64,000 nt of DNA from JAJYKC01 sp963823105. Lineage in GTDB: Bacteria > Acidobacteriota > Terriglobia > Bryobacterales > Bryobacteraceae. The DNA lies in contig CAWGKC010000005.1 in NCBI GenBank assembly GCA_963823105.1, positions 930,001 through 994,000 on the forward strand, given 5' to 3'. The notes under the pieces were generated by a model. The model worked only from the letters and a program-made list of their open reading frames with translations. It was not told the origin of the DNA and ran no database searches. Both the position numbers and the translations under genes were made by a program. Each line of letters starts with the position of its first letter. Position 1 is the stretch's first letter. This document shows, one piece after another, positions 40,715 to 51,572 of this stretch.

Positions 40715-42874
40715 ATGGTGCGTTACATTGCGCCGCTTTTTTTCCTCGGTTCGGCGCTTCACGCCAATCCCCCGCGGTGGGCGCAGTTCCTGCCTTCCAC
40801 CGCGAACATTGCCTCCATCCAAGCCGATGCGCTGGGGAACATTTACGTCGCCGGCCAACTCCCGCCCGCGAATCCGAAGGGCGCGAACGACTCGAGCGAC
40901 GCGTTCCTCGCCAAGTACTCACCCAACGGCGACCCGCTGTTCTTCAAAACCCTCGGCGGCTCGAACTCGGATAGCATCACCTCCCTCGCCATCGGAAGCG
41001 ACGGCGCCATTTACGCGGCGGGCAATACCGCGTCCGCCGATTTCCCGACGACCGCTGCGGCCCAGTTACCTCCCGCGCCCGGCGCTCGGCGGCCCGTTTC
41101 TCGCCAAGTTCGACGCTTCGGGCGCAACCGTCTTTTCGGTGGTCTACGGACTGGGCACGACCTTCGCCGCGCTCGCCGTCGACGATCAAGGCCAGGCCGT
41201 CGTCACCGGTTCCCGAAGTACGGGAGGAACGCCCGGATTCGTAGCGAAGCTGAGCCAGGACGGAACCCGCGTCCTCTTCACGTTTCGCCAACTACGGCGG
41301 CATGGCCATCGCTCTCGATTCGCAGCGGAACATCTACGTCGCCGGCATCTCCGGGGTGTCCGACCCGAAGATAACGGCGGGCGCGTTTCAAGTCACGCAT
41401 GCCACGCGCGGCTGCGCTTACACTCTTATGCTTGGTTTCCCGTGCTTCTATCAGCACGTCGCCAAGATCAGCGCCGACGGAACAACGCTCATTTACGCCA
41501 CGTTCCTCGACGGTACCTTCGGAGCAACACCGTCGGCTCTCGCGGTCGATTCAAACGGCAACGCCATCCTCGCCGGAACCACTTATTCGAGCGACTTCCC
41601 GGTTACGCCCGGCGCGCTGCAAACCACCAGCACGGCCACGGGCACTTACACCCTGCAGCCGAGCCTTTTCTTTGGCGGCAGCCCTCCGCCGCCGAATTCC
41701 GGCTTCATTAGCAAACTCAACGCCTCGGGCAGCGATCTCCTCTGGTCCACATATTTCAGCGGAACCCGCGAGGACAGCGTCTCTTCGATGAGCGTCGCGC
41801 CGGATTCAACTATTTACATAGCGGGGCTCGCCGGCTCCGCCGATCTTCCCGGCCTGCAAAGCGCGCCCGAGGGCTGCCGCCCCAAATTTCTGCAATTCGT
41901 GCCCTACGTCGCGCACCTCAGCGCGGACGCCTCGGCGATCTTCGGCGCCGCGCTGTTCGGCGACACGCTGGCGGCGGTTGCCGAAAGACCGCTCGTGGTG
42001 ATGACGCCATCCGGCCAGACTGTCGCTGCCACGCCCGGACCGCCAACCCCCGGATCGCTCGGGCAGAACATCGCCGTCCCTAGCGCCGAAGTCGCTTCTC
42101 TCGACCTCGACGCCTCGACCGCCATGTCCTGCATCGTCGACGCCGCCGACACCGCGCCGATCGCAAGCGTCGCCCCTGGGCAATTGATTACGATCTTGGG
42201 CCAGGGTCTCGATGGTGGTTGCAACGCCCCGCAGTCCTCTTTCCCCACCAGCTTCTGCAACGTAAAGGTCACCTTCAACGGCGTCCCCGCGCCGCTGCTC
42301 TATGCCGGCGCTAACCAGGTGAACGCCCAAGTCCCCTTCGAAGTCTCCGGCGCCGATACGGTCACGATGAACTTCACCAGCCAGACAACGGGCGAACCCG
42401 CCGTCAATGAAACGCAAAGGCTGCGCGTCGTCCCTTCCTCGCCGGCGATATTCCTCTCGGCCGAGACCACTGCGCTCTGCGGGCCTTCGTACGTGAAGAA
42501 CACCGAGGTCGTTGTGCCACTCGCCCGCAATTCGGACGGCTCGATGAACTCCTCATGCAACCCGGCCGCCTACGGTTCCACGATCACTTTATATGTAAAC
42601 GGCGACGGGATCACTCGGCATCCCGGAAACGACCGGTGGAATCGCACCGCAACCGGCCGTCCCGCTGAACCTCGCTTTCACCGACAGCGACAGCGTCGAC
42701 ATGCCCGCCACCGTAACGGCGGTCCAGACGCTTCCCGGATCAATCTCCGGCCTGGTCCAACTCCAACTGACGATACCCCTTGGCACCAACTATTACTTCT
42801 CTGAAGTGAACCTCACTTTAGGCTCGATCCCGTTCCGCGATCTGGCCGCCGTAATCTGGGTGAAGTGGAAGTGA
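40715..42874 (+). CDS. SBBP-repeat protein with TIGR03437-type C-terminal domain, three frameshifts
   Basis: A secreted protein of about 718 residues after correction. Signal peptide near MVRYIAPLFFLGSALHA. The N-terminal ~380 residues carry SBBP-like blades (DALGNIYVAGQLP, SDGAIYAAGNT, DSQRNIYVAGISG, DSNGNAILAGTTYSSDFPV), and the C-terminus is a TIGR03437-type domain (APGQLITILGQGL, VTFNGVPAPLLYAGANQVNA). Three single extra bases break the frame: ~41081 (joins LPPAP to ALGGPFLAKF), ~41283 (VLFTF to ANYGGMAIALD) and ~42616 (GDGIT to GIPETTGG). The domain architecture is a lineage marker for Bryobacterales. Function unknown; a surface or matrix role is a guess. Confidence 0.82.
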
Positions 42875-42876
42875 CC

Positions 42877-42912
42877 GCACCGCGGCCGGACGTTTTCCAT
42901 GCCCGGCTAACG
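42877..42912 (+). repeat. 36-bp direct repeat, right copy
   Basis: Right member of the direct-repeat pair (35 of 36 positions identical to 40570-40605). It begins three bases after the stop of the SBBP-type gene and contains the stop of the signal peptidase gene on the other strand. Confidence 0.9.
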
Positions 42913-43533
42913 CAGCGGGCCCATCTTATCGAGCGGCCAGTATACGAACACCGCCTTGCCGTAAATAAACCGCCGCGGCACCATCCCCCACGCCCGGCTG
43001 TCGTTGGACGAGCTGCGATGGTCGCCCAGCACGAAATATTCCCCAGCCGGAACCGTCGTCGCCGCCATCGATTGTTGATCCCGGTATTCCGGCGGAACGT
43101 AGACTTCCTCGAGCGGCTTTCCGTTCAGAACGACGGTGCCGTCGTCGAGTTCGATGCGGTCCCCTGGAACGCCGATCACCCGCTTGATATACGACTTCGC
43201 CGGATCGTTCGGATACCAAAAGACCACGGTATCGCCCCGGTTCACGTCGCCGATGCCGAAGCGGTAAACGAATTTGTTGATGAAGATGCGCTCCTGGTCC
43301 TGAAGCCCGGGCATCATGCTGGTGCCTTCCACCTTCACCGGTTGGTAGAGAAAGAGGATGACGGCGATGGCGATGACTACCGACAACGAAAGATCGCGCA
43401 GCCAGGCGGCGACTGCGCCCAGCCGCGAACGGCGTGGAGCGGAAGGTGCGGAGTTCGAATCCGTAATATGCGGTTCCCGTTTCCAGGTTAACGCATGTGG
43501 CGCTGGCGGAGTTCGCTCTCGGCGCGGAACCAA
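42907..43533 (-). CDS. lepB: Signal peptidase I
   Basis: Membrane-bound leader peptidase. After a cytoplasmic N-terminus there is one transmembrane helix (DLSLSVVIAIAVILFLYQ), then the catalytic serine in EGTSMMPGL, the catalytic lysine in YIKRVIGVPGDRI and the box-E motif NDSRAWG. The conserved part begins about 43470. No ATG or GTG lies in frame close by; candidates are a TTG at 43533 after GGAGGA, inside the upstream DUF2934 gene, or a rare ATT at 43467. The start is therefore unsure. The gene ends inside the right direct repeat. Confidence 0.85.
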   Translation of the reverse strand: MVPRRERTPPAPHALTWKREPHITDSNSAPSAPRRSRLGAVAAWLRDLSLSVVIAIAVILFLYQPVKVEGTSMMPGLQDQERIFINKFVYRFGIGDVNRGDTVVFWYPNDPAKSYIKRVIGVPGDRIELDDGTVVLNGKPLEEVYVPPEYRDQQSMAATTVPAGEYFVLGDHRSSSNDSRAWGMVPRRFIYGKAVFVYWPLDKMGPLR

Positions 43534-43736
43534 TCCTCCACTTGCGAGCCGTGCCGGTATCCGCGCTGTTCGAAGTAGGAATAAGCGAGCTGAGCGACTT
43601 CGCGCGAATCGAGAGAAGGCTCGGCCGCGAACGTTTCCGTCGCCGGAATCGCCTTCGAGTGGCGCTTGGGAGCCGCCGCTTTCGTGGCGGCCTTTGGAGC
43701 CACGGTCTCTTCTACCAGTTTCTTCTTGGTTGCCAT
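43488..43736 (-). CDS. DUF2934 protein
   Basis: An 82-residue protein: basic, alanine-rich N-terminus (MATKKKLVEETVAPKAATKA), then the DUF2934 block REVAQLAYSYFEQRGY and GSQVEDWFRAESEL. These small proteins are frequent in Acidobacteriota and Proteobacteria; function unknown, and the lysine-rich front could contact nucleic acid. A good GGAGG lies 8 bases ahead of ATG 43736. Confidence 0.85.
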   Translation of the reverse strand: MATKKKLVEETVAPKAATKAAAPKRHSKAIPATETFAAEPSLDSREVAQLAYSYFEQRGYRHGSQVEDWFRAESELRQRHMR

Positions 43737-43900
43737 ATCGTTTACCTCCAGAGTGTAGTGCTAAGCCCGCGGACACTTCCGGTGAGAAAGACTACAACGG
43801 GGAGTCCTGCGGGCGGGCGTATCGACTGCGCTTACAAACAAGAGTTTATCAAATTGTTCCATGCCGCCGCATGGAAAATCTTGATCGGGGTTATCAGCGA

Positions 43901-45665
43901 TTATTCCGGGCCGATCAGGCGGATGCCGAGTTCTTTCAACTGGCGCTCGGGAACGGTGGACGGCGCTTCGCACATCAGGTCGGTCCCCTTGGCCGTCTTG
44001 GGGAAGGGGATGACTTCGCGGATCGAAGTCTCCCCGGCCAGGATCATCACCAGCCGGTCCAGCCCCAGGGCGATGCCGCCGTGCGGCGGAGCGCCGTACT
44101 CCAGCGCCTCGAGCAAAAATCCGAAGCGCCGCTTGGCCTCGTCCTCGCTGAATCCGAGCGCAGAGAAGACCTTCGATTGAATATCGCGGCGGTGAATCCT
44201 TATGGAACCCGATCCCAGCTCGACGCCGTTCAAAACCAGATCGTAGGATTTCGCCCGGCACGCCGCCGGGTCTTCGGTGAGCTTGTCGATGTCTTCGTCG
44301 AGAACGGAAGTGAACGGATGGTGCGCGGCGTTCCAGCGGTTCTCCTCCGCGTCCCATTCGAACATCGGAAAATCGAGCACCCACAGGAAATGGAAATCGC
44401 GCGGATCGAGCAGCCCGTGGCGGTCGTTAAATTTTTGCGCGGCGAACAGGCGAAGCTGGCCGCAGGCTTGAAGGAATGTGTGCTCCGGGCGTTGACCCGT
44501 AGGCTCGCCCGGCCATCCGGCCAGGATCAACAGATCGCCTTCGGCCGCGCCGGTCGCCGCGCGCGCGGCTTCGACCAGCGCCGGGATCCAGGCGCTTCAG
44601 ATCGTCGTAGACGCGCAGCCCGCGCTCCTGCCCGAAAGCTTTCAGCTCGTCGCGCTCCTTGCGGCTGAGCGCGCCGGTCTTCGGGATGTGAATCGCCACC
44701 GGCGCGTAGCGCAGGCCGAGCGAAGCGAAATCGCCGTCGAGCGTGCGGAACGGGGGGATGCGCAGGTCGGGCTTGTCGATGCCGTACATCCGCATCGCCT
44801 GATCGTAGGTGAGGCGCGGAAACGGCGCGGCGATCTCGAATCCGGCCTCGCGGCAGGATTGCTGCACCAGCGGCTCGATCACCTCGAAGATGCGCTCCTG
44901 TTGCGGGAACGACATCTCGAGATCGATCTGGGTGAACTCCGGCTGGCGGTCCGCGCGAAGATCCTCGTCGCGGAAGCAGCGCACGATCTGGAAATATTTA
45001 TCGAAGCCGCTCACCATCAGCAGTTGCTTGAAAATCTGCGGCGATTGCGGCAGCGCGTAGAAGCTGCCGCGGTTCACGCGGCTGGGAACGAGAAAATCGC
45101 GCGCGCCTTCCGGCGTCGAGCGCGTCATGAACGGCGTCTCGATTTCGAGAAATCCCTGGGCGTAAAGAACCTGCCGCACGGCAAGCGAAATCTTCGAGCG
45201 CAAGGCGATGTTGCGCTGCATCTGCGGGCGCCGCAGATCGACATAGCGGTACTTCAGCCGCGCGTCTTCTTTGACGTCGACGTTCTCTTCCATCGGAAAC
45301 GGAGGCGTGCGGGATTCGTTCAGGATCCACAACGTTTCGACCACCACTTCCACTTCGCCGGTGGAGATGGCCGGGTTCACGGTATCGGCGCCGCGCCGCT
45401 CGACGAGACCCTCGACGGCGATCACGTACTCCGGCCCCAGCAGCTCGGCCTTGCGGTGCGCCTCCGCGTTGCCGTCGGAGCGGAAGACAAGCTGGGTGAT
45501 TCCGTCGCGGTCCCGCAGGTGAATGAAGAAGACCCCGCCCAGATCGCGGCGGCGGTGAACCCAGCCCATCAGGACGACGCGGGAGCCGGCGTCGGAGGCG
45601 CGGAGTTGGCCGCAGGTGTGCGTGCGGCGCAATTCCCCCAGAAAATCGAGAGGTACGTTTTCCAT
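43901..45665 (-). CDS. aspS: Aspartyl-tRNA synthetase, one frameshift
   Basis: Class II aspartyl-tRNA synthetase of the long bacterial type (about 587 residues corrected). The N-terminal OB fold (GWVHRRRDLGGVFFIHLRDR), motif 1 region ETPFMTRSTPEGARDFLVPS, motif 2 QIVRCFRDEDLRADRQPEFT and motif 3 GIALGLDRLVMILAG are complete, with the bacterial GAD-type insert between. An extra base at about 44584 breaks it; removing it joins LKRLDP to ALVEAARAATG. The start is ATG 45665, ten bases below the hisS stop; a TTG two codons earlier is less likely. Being normally essential, it argues that the break is a sequence error. Confidence 0.93.
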
Positions 45666-45674
45666 TGTCAATTC

Positions 45675-46932
45675 TTAGTTTCGCCGATTGAGAAGATTTT
45701 CGAGAAGTCGGGAGGGCGGGAGGGCGCTCTGTTCGCCCGTCGCCATTTCTTTCAATATGTAGAGGCCGGTGGAGAGTTCGTTGTCGCCAACGAGGAGGCA
45801 GAAGCGCGCGGCGAGTTTGTTCGCCAGCTCCAGCGACCGCTTCAGCTTGTTCTCAAAACCCACTTCCACCGCGAGTCCCGGCCGCGCGCAGCTCGCCGGC
45901 CAGCTTGCCGCATTCGCTCAGCGCCGCCGCGCCCAGGGGCGCGATATAAAGGTCCAGCGCGTGCCGGTGCAGGTCCGGATGCCGCTCCTCGACGCTCATC
46001 ACCAAACGGTCTTCGCCGATCGAAAAGCCGATGCCCGGCGCCGCGGTCTTCGATCCCAACGCTTCCGCCAGTCCGTCGTAGCGCCCGCCGCCAAGCACGG
46101 AATTCTGCGCCCCGAGCGAGCCGTGCGTGATTTCGAACGTGGTGCGCATGTAGTAATCCAGGCCGCGAACCATGCGCGGGCGAATCTCATAGGGAATCCC
46201 GCGTTCGTTCAAGAAGCCTTGCACCGTCTTGAAGTGCCCGTCGCAGGCGTCGCAGAGATGATCGAGGATGGAAGGCAGCGAGTCGATAATGGGCTGATCT
46301 TCGGGGACTTTGCAATCGAGCACGCGCAGCGGATTGGTGACGGCGCGGCGGCGGCAATCCCCGCACATGGTGGGCGCGACGTCCTTCAGTTTTTCCTTGA
46401 GCAGCGCGATGTATGCCGGGCGGCAGGTGGGATCGCCGACGGAGTTGATCAGCAGTTGAAAACCGTCGAGGCCCGCGCGGCGAAGAATGGCCACAACCAT
46501 CTCGATCACTTCGGCGTCGATGGCCGGGGAATCCGAGCCGATGGCCTCCGCGCCGATCTGATAGAACTGGCGGTAACGGCCCTTTTGCGGCCGCTCGCGG
46601 CGGAACATCGGCCCGATGTAAAACAGCTTCTGCAAGCCGGGCCGCTGGTTCAGGCTGTGCTCGATATAGGCGCGGATGACGGAGGCGGTGTTCTCCGGGC
46701 GAAGCGTCAGGGACGATCCATCGCGGTCGGCGAAGGTGTACATTTCCTTGCCGACGATGTCGGTGTCTTCGCCGACGCCGCGTGCGAACAACGCGGTTTC
46801 CTCCAGCAGCGGCGTGCGGATTTCCTGGTAATTGAAGGAATGAAAAACGGCGCGCGCGGCCGTTTCGACGTGGTTCCACGCGGCGCTGGCGGGCGGGAGA
46901 ATGTCCCGCATTCCTTTTACGGCTTTGATCAT
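45675..46932 (-). CDS. hisS: Histidyl-tRNA synthetase, one frameshift
   Basis: Class II histidyl-tRNA synthetase, 418 residues corrected. It begins MIKAVKGMRDILPP; motif 2 FYIGPMFRRERPQKGRYRQF and the histidine-specific RMVRGLDYYMRTTFE and GGGRYDGL are present; the C-terminal anticodon-binding domain (IAPLGAAALSECGKLAGELR, then VGFENKLKRSLELANK) completes it. An extra base at about 45876 splits this last domain; without it AAG joins to LAVEVGFEN. The start at 46932 is the canonical family start. It heads a hisS-aspS operon. Confidence 0.93.
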
Positions 46933-47079
46933 TTCGAGGGCGGGGAAACGCCTAAACAGGCGCGATTTATGAAGATCAAGGGAAACCTTGAGGGTAACAT
47001 ACGAGGCGGAGCGGCCCGGATCGAAGATCGCCGGCGATTCCGAGAGAGATCCCATGGAGCGCACCCACTACCTTGGCCA

Positions 47080-47994
47080 ATGGCGTCATCCGATGCCGAG
47101 GCTTACACGTCCACTTGTCTGCCCAGTATCTGGCTCATTTTCTCAGCGTGGCGGGCTTCGGCCGCCGGTTCCCGCGATGAGACCCCCTCCGACCATGCGT
47201 TTTTGCCCGACAGCTCCCAGGTCTTCATCGATTGCTCGACCGGCGATCCGGACGGTTGTCCCGTGGACGTCTCGCCCCATGTGCAGGTGACTCGCGTAGT
47301 CGGGCCGGGGATGAACTCAACCGGGACGGTAGATTCGATTAATCCGGATGGAACCCTGGTGAATCCGGGCGTATATGTTACAAACGGCGTCGTTTCCGCG
47401 AACGCCCATCTCTCGGTTCAGTTTGACTATGCCCTATGGCTATCGACAGACATCGTCGTGTCCCTAAACGGGAATCAGATCGGCGAGCAGCACATCCTTG
47501 GCGCAAGCGAAATTCCGGGAACCGATCCGAGTCGGGGCGATGGAAGCTTTAGCCGATGCTATGACGTACCGGTAGCGTTGGTAAGATTCGCCGCGAGGAA
47601 CCTGGGTGGAATCCCGACGCCGGGTGACAACGTCATCGAGCTTAAATCGACGATTGCCGACCCCTGGGATGTCTGCGACGAATGCAGCATCGTCGTTAGC
47701 CTTGGCTCTCTTTCCTTCAAGGCGCTGGAGCCGGTGATCATGGTGCATGGCTACAACGAGGGGCCGGAGTGGTTCGGGCCGCCGGGGACGGATCCATGTG
47801 TCCCGCTCGGCTTGAACTTCGCCCAACCGTTCGCCGACGCGAAGATGTCGTTTGACTATCAGAGCATTGACCTGAGGCAAGGGAAGCTGGGCGGAGCAAA
47901 GAAGAGCGTTTCGATAGACGACGGCGCGGCAAAGTTGGTGGGCGAGGTGCAAGAGATCGCGAAAGAATTTGGCGTCCACGGCATTCATAGCAAT
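47080..47994 (+). pseudogene. Lipase-like alpha/beta hydrolase, 3' truncated
   Basis: An open frame with an N-terminal beta-rich domain (VSPHVQVTRVVGPGMNSTGT, LWLSTDIVVSLNGNQIGEQH) followed by the start of an alpha/beta hydrolase: PVIMVHGYNEGPEWFGPPG, then LVGEVQEIAKEFGVHGIH. Family members would continue with a GHSKGG-type nucleophile elbow, but the sequence runs straight into the ribosome binding site of the next gene, and no other frame restores it. So the catalytic half is gone. The start is uncertain (no clear signal peptide; ATG 47080 is a candidate). It may once have paired with the following secreted protein. Confidence 0.6.
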
Positions 47995-48016
47995 CCCCCG
48001 AGGAGAAGAAGCTCCG

Positions 48017-50410
48017 ATGAAAAGGGTTTTGTTTTTCTTCGTTCTTGTATTCGCGGCTGGCGCCTTCGCGCAAACCATCCCTTACCCTTCCGGCGACGTC
48101 CCGCTGCGAGCTTCGAATACGCAGGCGATCCCGATCCCTCCTTCGACAGCGTCCACTCCGATCGCGGTGGTGGTGGACTCGGGAGCCGTGGGGGACTTTA
48201 TCGATATCCTGACCTCGGATCCGAATGTAGCCGTCTCGCTGATCCTTCCCTCGGGAACCGCCATAACCGCCGCAAACGCATCGTCGCTCGGTTTCGCCCT
48301 CAGCACGTTTACCAGCGACGGCTCCAGCGATGTTCCTTCGTTTTCGATGCCGGCTCGCACACGCTGATCGAATTCACCGCCGTTCAAGCTACGGGAACCT
48401 ATCAGGTCAGCGCGGACTCCACTTCTGTAAGCGCGGAGTCGGCTCTGAACGTCGCGTACTTTCCGGCCTCGTCGCTGGGCGCGGCGATTGCCGTGAGTGC
48501 GCCCGAGTACAAGGTGGGCGATACGGTGGTTCTCGCGGGACTCTTATTCGACGGGACGAACCCGGTTGCGGGAGCGACAATGGCGGCGACCCTCGCGACC
48601 CGGCTTAAGCTGGGTCCGCAAGCCACCATCGGCAGCTACACGCTGGTAAGCGCACAGCCAAGTGTCTTCGACGGACTCGCAGTACACCTACTCGGCCGTC
48701 ATTACCAACAACGGTCCCGCGAAACTGGGCGTCACCTCGAATGTAACGAGTTCCTCGTCTTCCGTTTTGGTTGTGGAGGGGACGCTTGTTTTCGGCTCCG
48801 TCGACGCGAACGGGACAAGAGCCAGCGCAAACACTTTCACGATCCAACAAAGTTCGCAGGCGACGTTCGACCCCTCCGTTCTCACCTGGAATTCGGGCGC
48901 TGTCGGAACGCCGGTACCAATATCGCTTTTGGACTCCGGGCAATACGACGCCACTACGGGCGATGGAATTTACACCGGCTCGTTCGTGCCGCCTACGTCG
49001 GGGGAGTACACGGCGTCGCTCCAGGCGACCGGCACGTCCGGCGGCGCCGCCTTTTCCCGCACGGCCACCACCAAATTTCAGGTTAACGATCCGAACGCGA
49101 GCCTGGGCGCTTTCTCCGACGCGCCGGTGGACACCAATGGAAACGGTCTTACGGACATCGTGAACGTGACCGCTGCCGTCACTGTCCAGAGCGCGGGGTC
49201 TTACCGCTTCACGATGAATCTTCGAGCGAGCAACGGAATGACGGTCGCGGCGAACGGTACCGCGGCGCTCGCCGCCGGGCCGCAGCAGGTCACCGTGGGA
49301 TTTCCGGCGTCCGGCCTCATCGGCATGGGAGTGGACGGCCCTTATGAGCGCGTTTCGGCGCTGCTGCTCCAGGAGGTGGGTACGAGCGAAGCGGTGGCGG
49401 GCTATTCGGCGGACGCGGGCGCGACGCAGGCCTATCCGTTGTCTTCTTTCGATCGCGGTCCGATGTACTTCAACGGGCAAAATTCGGCGGCCGGAATCGT
49501 GACTGGGCAAGGAAGCACCTTCGACATTTTGCGCGTACAACTCGGCGTCACGTTCGCGCCGCCGCCACCCGGAACTTTCCAATGGGATTGCTCCTGGGAA
49601 GGGACGCTCTCCGATTCGAACGGCGCGCAGATCGACTTCGCGACCGGGAATACCGCGTACTCGGCGGGGTTTTCGTCCGGCAATCAGGCGATCACTCTCG
49701 ATTTCAACGGGAACCGGATCGCGCAGTCCGGCATGGCCGGTCCTTATGTCGTCTCCGGAGTTGGATTGCACTGTGACGGGGTCGACTTGTTCATGCAAAC
49801 GCCATTCTCGACGCAAGCCTTCACGGTGAGCCAGTTCACTTACGCCGCGCCGGATTTCGTGCTGGACGGCCAGCCCGCGGTCCGCGCGATCGCTCAAGGC
49901 GAGACGGTCGAGTACAAGCTGAACTTGACGGCGCTTGGGGGATTCCAGGGAATCGTCAATTTCACGGCGACCAGTTTTCCCCAGGACGCGAGCGGCGTGC
50001 TCGGGATCGCGTCGCTGCCGGGATCGGGAATTTTCCCGCTCGACGTGACGACGGCAACGACGACGCCCACGGGAGTGTATTCCATCCCGGTCGGCTATTC
50101 GAGCGGCGTCGTGGAGAAGTCGCTCACTCTGACGCTGACGGTAACCTCCGGAGATGTGTCGATCCTGATGGGTCCGCCGAACCCGGGCCCACTGCAAGCC
50201 GGACAGACGCAGCAGTTCTATGCGACCGTTCAGAACACCAGCAACGATGGGGTGATCTGGAGCTTGAGTTCGCCGATTGGGACGATCGACGCTACAGGAC
50301 TCTACACGGCCCCTTCGTCTATAGCGAGCCCGACCAGTTTGTACGTCGTGGCTACGGCGGTGGTCGATTCGACGATTTCTCAGAGCATTTTGCTGACTGT
50401 GACGCCATAA
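48017..50410 (+). CDS. Choice-of-anchor-X-like secreted protein, two frameshifts
   Basis: An exported protein of about 797 residues. Signal peptide MKRVLFFFVLVFAAGAFAQ; N-terminal beta domain (TSDPNVAVSLILPSG, then DAGSHTLIEFTAVQATGTY); a middle domain with ISLLDSGQYDATTGDGIYTG typical of choice-of-anchor-X modules; and Ig-like C-terminal repeats ending ATAVVDSTISQSILLTVTP. The start is ATG 48017 after AGGAGA. The frame changes twice: a missing base in a T run near 48340 and an extra base near 48660; together they leave the total length a multiple of three. Function unknown; probably surface-exposed. Confidence 0.7.
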
Positions 50411-50466
50411 CAGAATGTACCGGACGCCGGGGGCGCGGCCGGGCGCAACGCTTACAATTGAGGGTG

Positions 50467-51351
50467 ATGATTCCAAAAGTGAGGAAAGCGGTATTTCCGG
50501 CGGCGGGATTGGGGACGCGGTTTTTGCCGGCGACCAAAGCGCAACCGAAGGAGATGCTGCCGCTGGTGGACAAGCCGCTGATCCAGTACGGGGTGGAAGA
50601 GGCGCTGCACTCGGGCATCCAGAATATCTTCATCGTCACGGGGCGCGGGAAGAGCGCGATCGAGGATCACTTCGACGTCAGCTTCGAGCTGGAGCATTCG
50701 CTGGAGGCGAAGAACAAGAAGGACCTGCTGGCGCTGGTGCGCGGCGTTTCGGACATGATCAACGTGGCCTATGTCCGGCAGAAGGAGGCGCTGGGGCTTG
50801 GGCACGCCGTATTGCGCGCGCGGGAACTGGTGGGCAACGAGCCGTTCGCCGTGGTGCTATCGGACGACGTGATCGACGCCGAGATTCCGTGCCTCCGGCA
50901 GTTGCTGGATATCTACGAGTTCTATGGCGCGTCGGTGCTGGCGCTGATGGAAGTGGAGGGCGAGGCCATTTCGTCCTATGGAGTGGTGGACGCCGAGCCG
51001 ATTCCGCATAACGGCGGGGTGAGCCGGCTGTACCGGATCCATAATATGGTGGAGAAGCCGAAGGCGTCGGAAGCGCCGTCGCAATTGGCGATCATCGGGC
51101 GCTATGTGTTGACGCCGGAGATCTTCGAATCGCTCGATTCGATCGGGCCGGGTACGGGCGGCGAGATTCAATTGACGGACGGGCTGAAGCACTTGCTGCG
51201 GAACCGGCCGATATACGGCTACAAGTTCGAGGGGAAGCGGTACGACGCGGGGGATAAGTTGGGGTTCTTGAAGGCGACGGTGGAGTTCGCGCTGAACCGG
51301 TACGATTTGGGCGGGGAGTTCCGGGAGTATTTGAAACATTTGAAGTTGTGA
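50467..51351 (+). CDS. galU: UTP-glucose-1-phosphate uridylyltransferase
   Basis: A 294-residue nucleotidyltransferase making UDP-glucose for cell-envelope and exopolysaccharide synthesis. The nucleotide-binding signature KAVFPAAGLGTRFLPATKA, PKEMLPLVDKPLIQYGVEEA, the metal/nucleotide region VLSDDVIDAE and GTGGEIQLTDGLKHLL are all present. ATG 50467 follows GAGGGTG; a TTG nine bases earlier in the same frame is less likely. Intact. Confidence 0.95.
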   Translation: MIPKVRKAVFPAAGLGTRFLPATKAQPKEMLPLVDKPLIQYGVEEALHSGIQNIFIVTGRGKSAIEDHFDVSFELEHSLEAKNKKDLLALVRGVSDMINVAYVRQKEALGLGHAVLRARELVGNEPFAVVLSDDVIDAEIPCLRQLLDIYEFYGASVLALMEVEGEAISSYGVVDAEPIPHNGGVSRLYRIHNMVEKPKASEAPSQLAIIGRYVLTPEIFESLDSIGPGTGGEIQLTDGLKHLLRNRPIYGYKFEGKRYDAGDKLGFLKATVEFALNRYDLGGEFREYLKHLKL

Positions 51352-51461
51352 GGCGGTTTCGGAGCCGAATTTAGAACCGGCGGCGCGCCATAGACATTCC
51401 TGTCGATTGCGAGGTCGGATTAATCCGTAGGAACGCGTGGATCGTACTGAAAACAGGCCTG

Positions 51462-51475
51462 GTACTAGATAGTAC
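51462..51475. promoter_or_regulatory. Perfect palindrome and promoter-like boxes ahead of PEP-CTERM gene
   Basis: GTACTAGATAGTAC is a 14-base inverted repeat (six-base arms, two-base centre), about 100 bases before the PEP-CTERM start. Downstream there are a TTGACA at 51504-51509 and TTCTAAT at 51529-51535, spaced about 19 bases, so the palindrome would sit just upstream of the -35 box, a good place for an activator. No other function is visible in the 220-base gap between galU and this gene. Confidence 0.4.
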
Positions 51476-51572
51476 GCCTAGAACTACTTCAGGCGGCAAT
51501 CGATTGACAAGTAGGGCATTCCGGGGCATTCTAATCAGGTAGGGGATAGTTCGGACAGAAGGAGGAGTATAT

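Noticed and set aside
45769..49086. A single 1105-codon plus-strand frame spanning hisS, the lipase and the secreted protein gene
   Set aside because: It strings together antisense hisS, the real lipase fragment and a frameshifted part of the next gene; no one protein family covers it.
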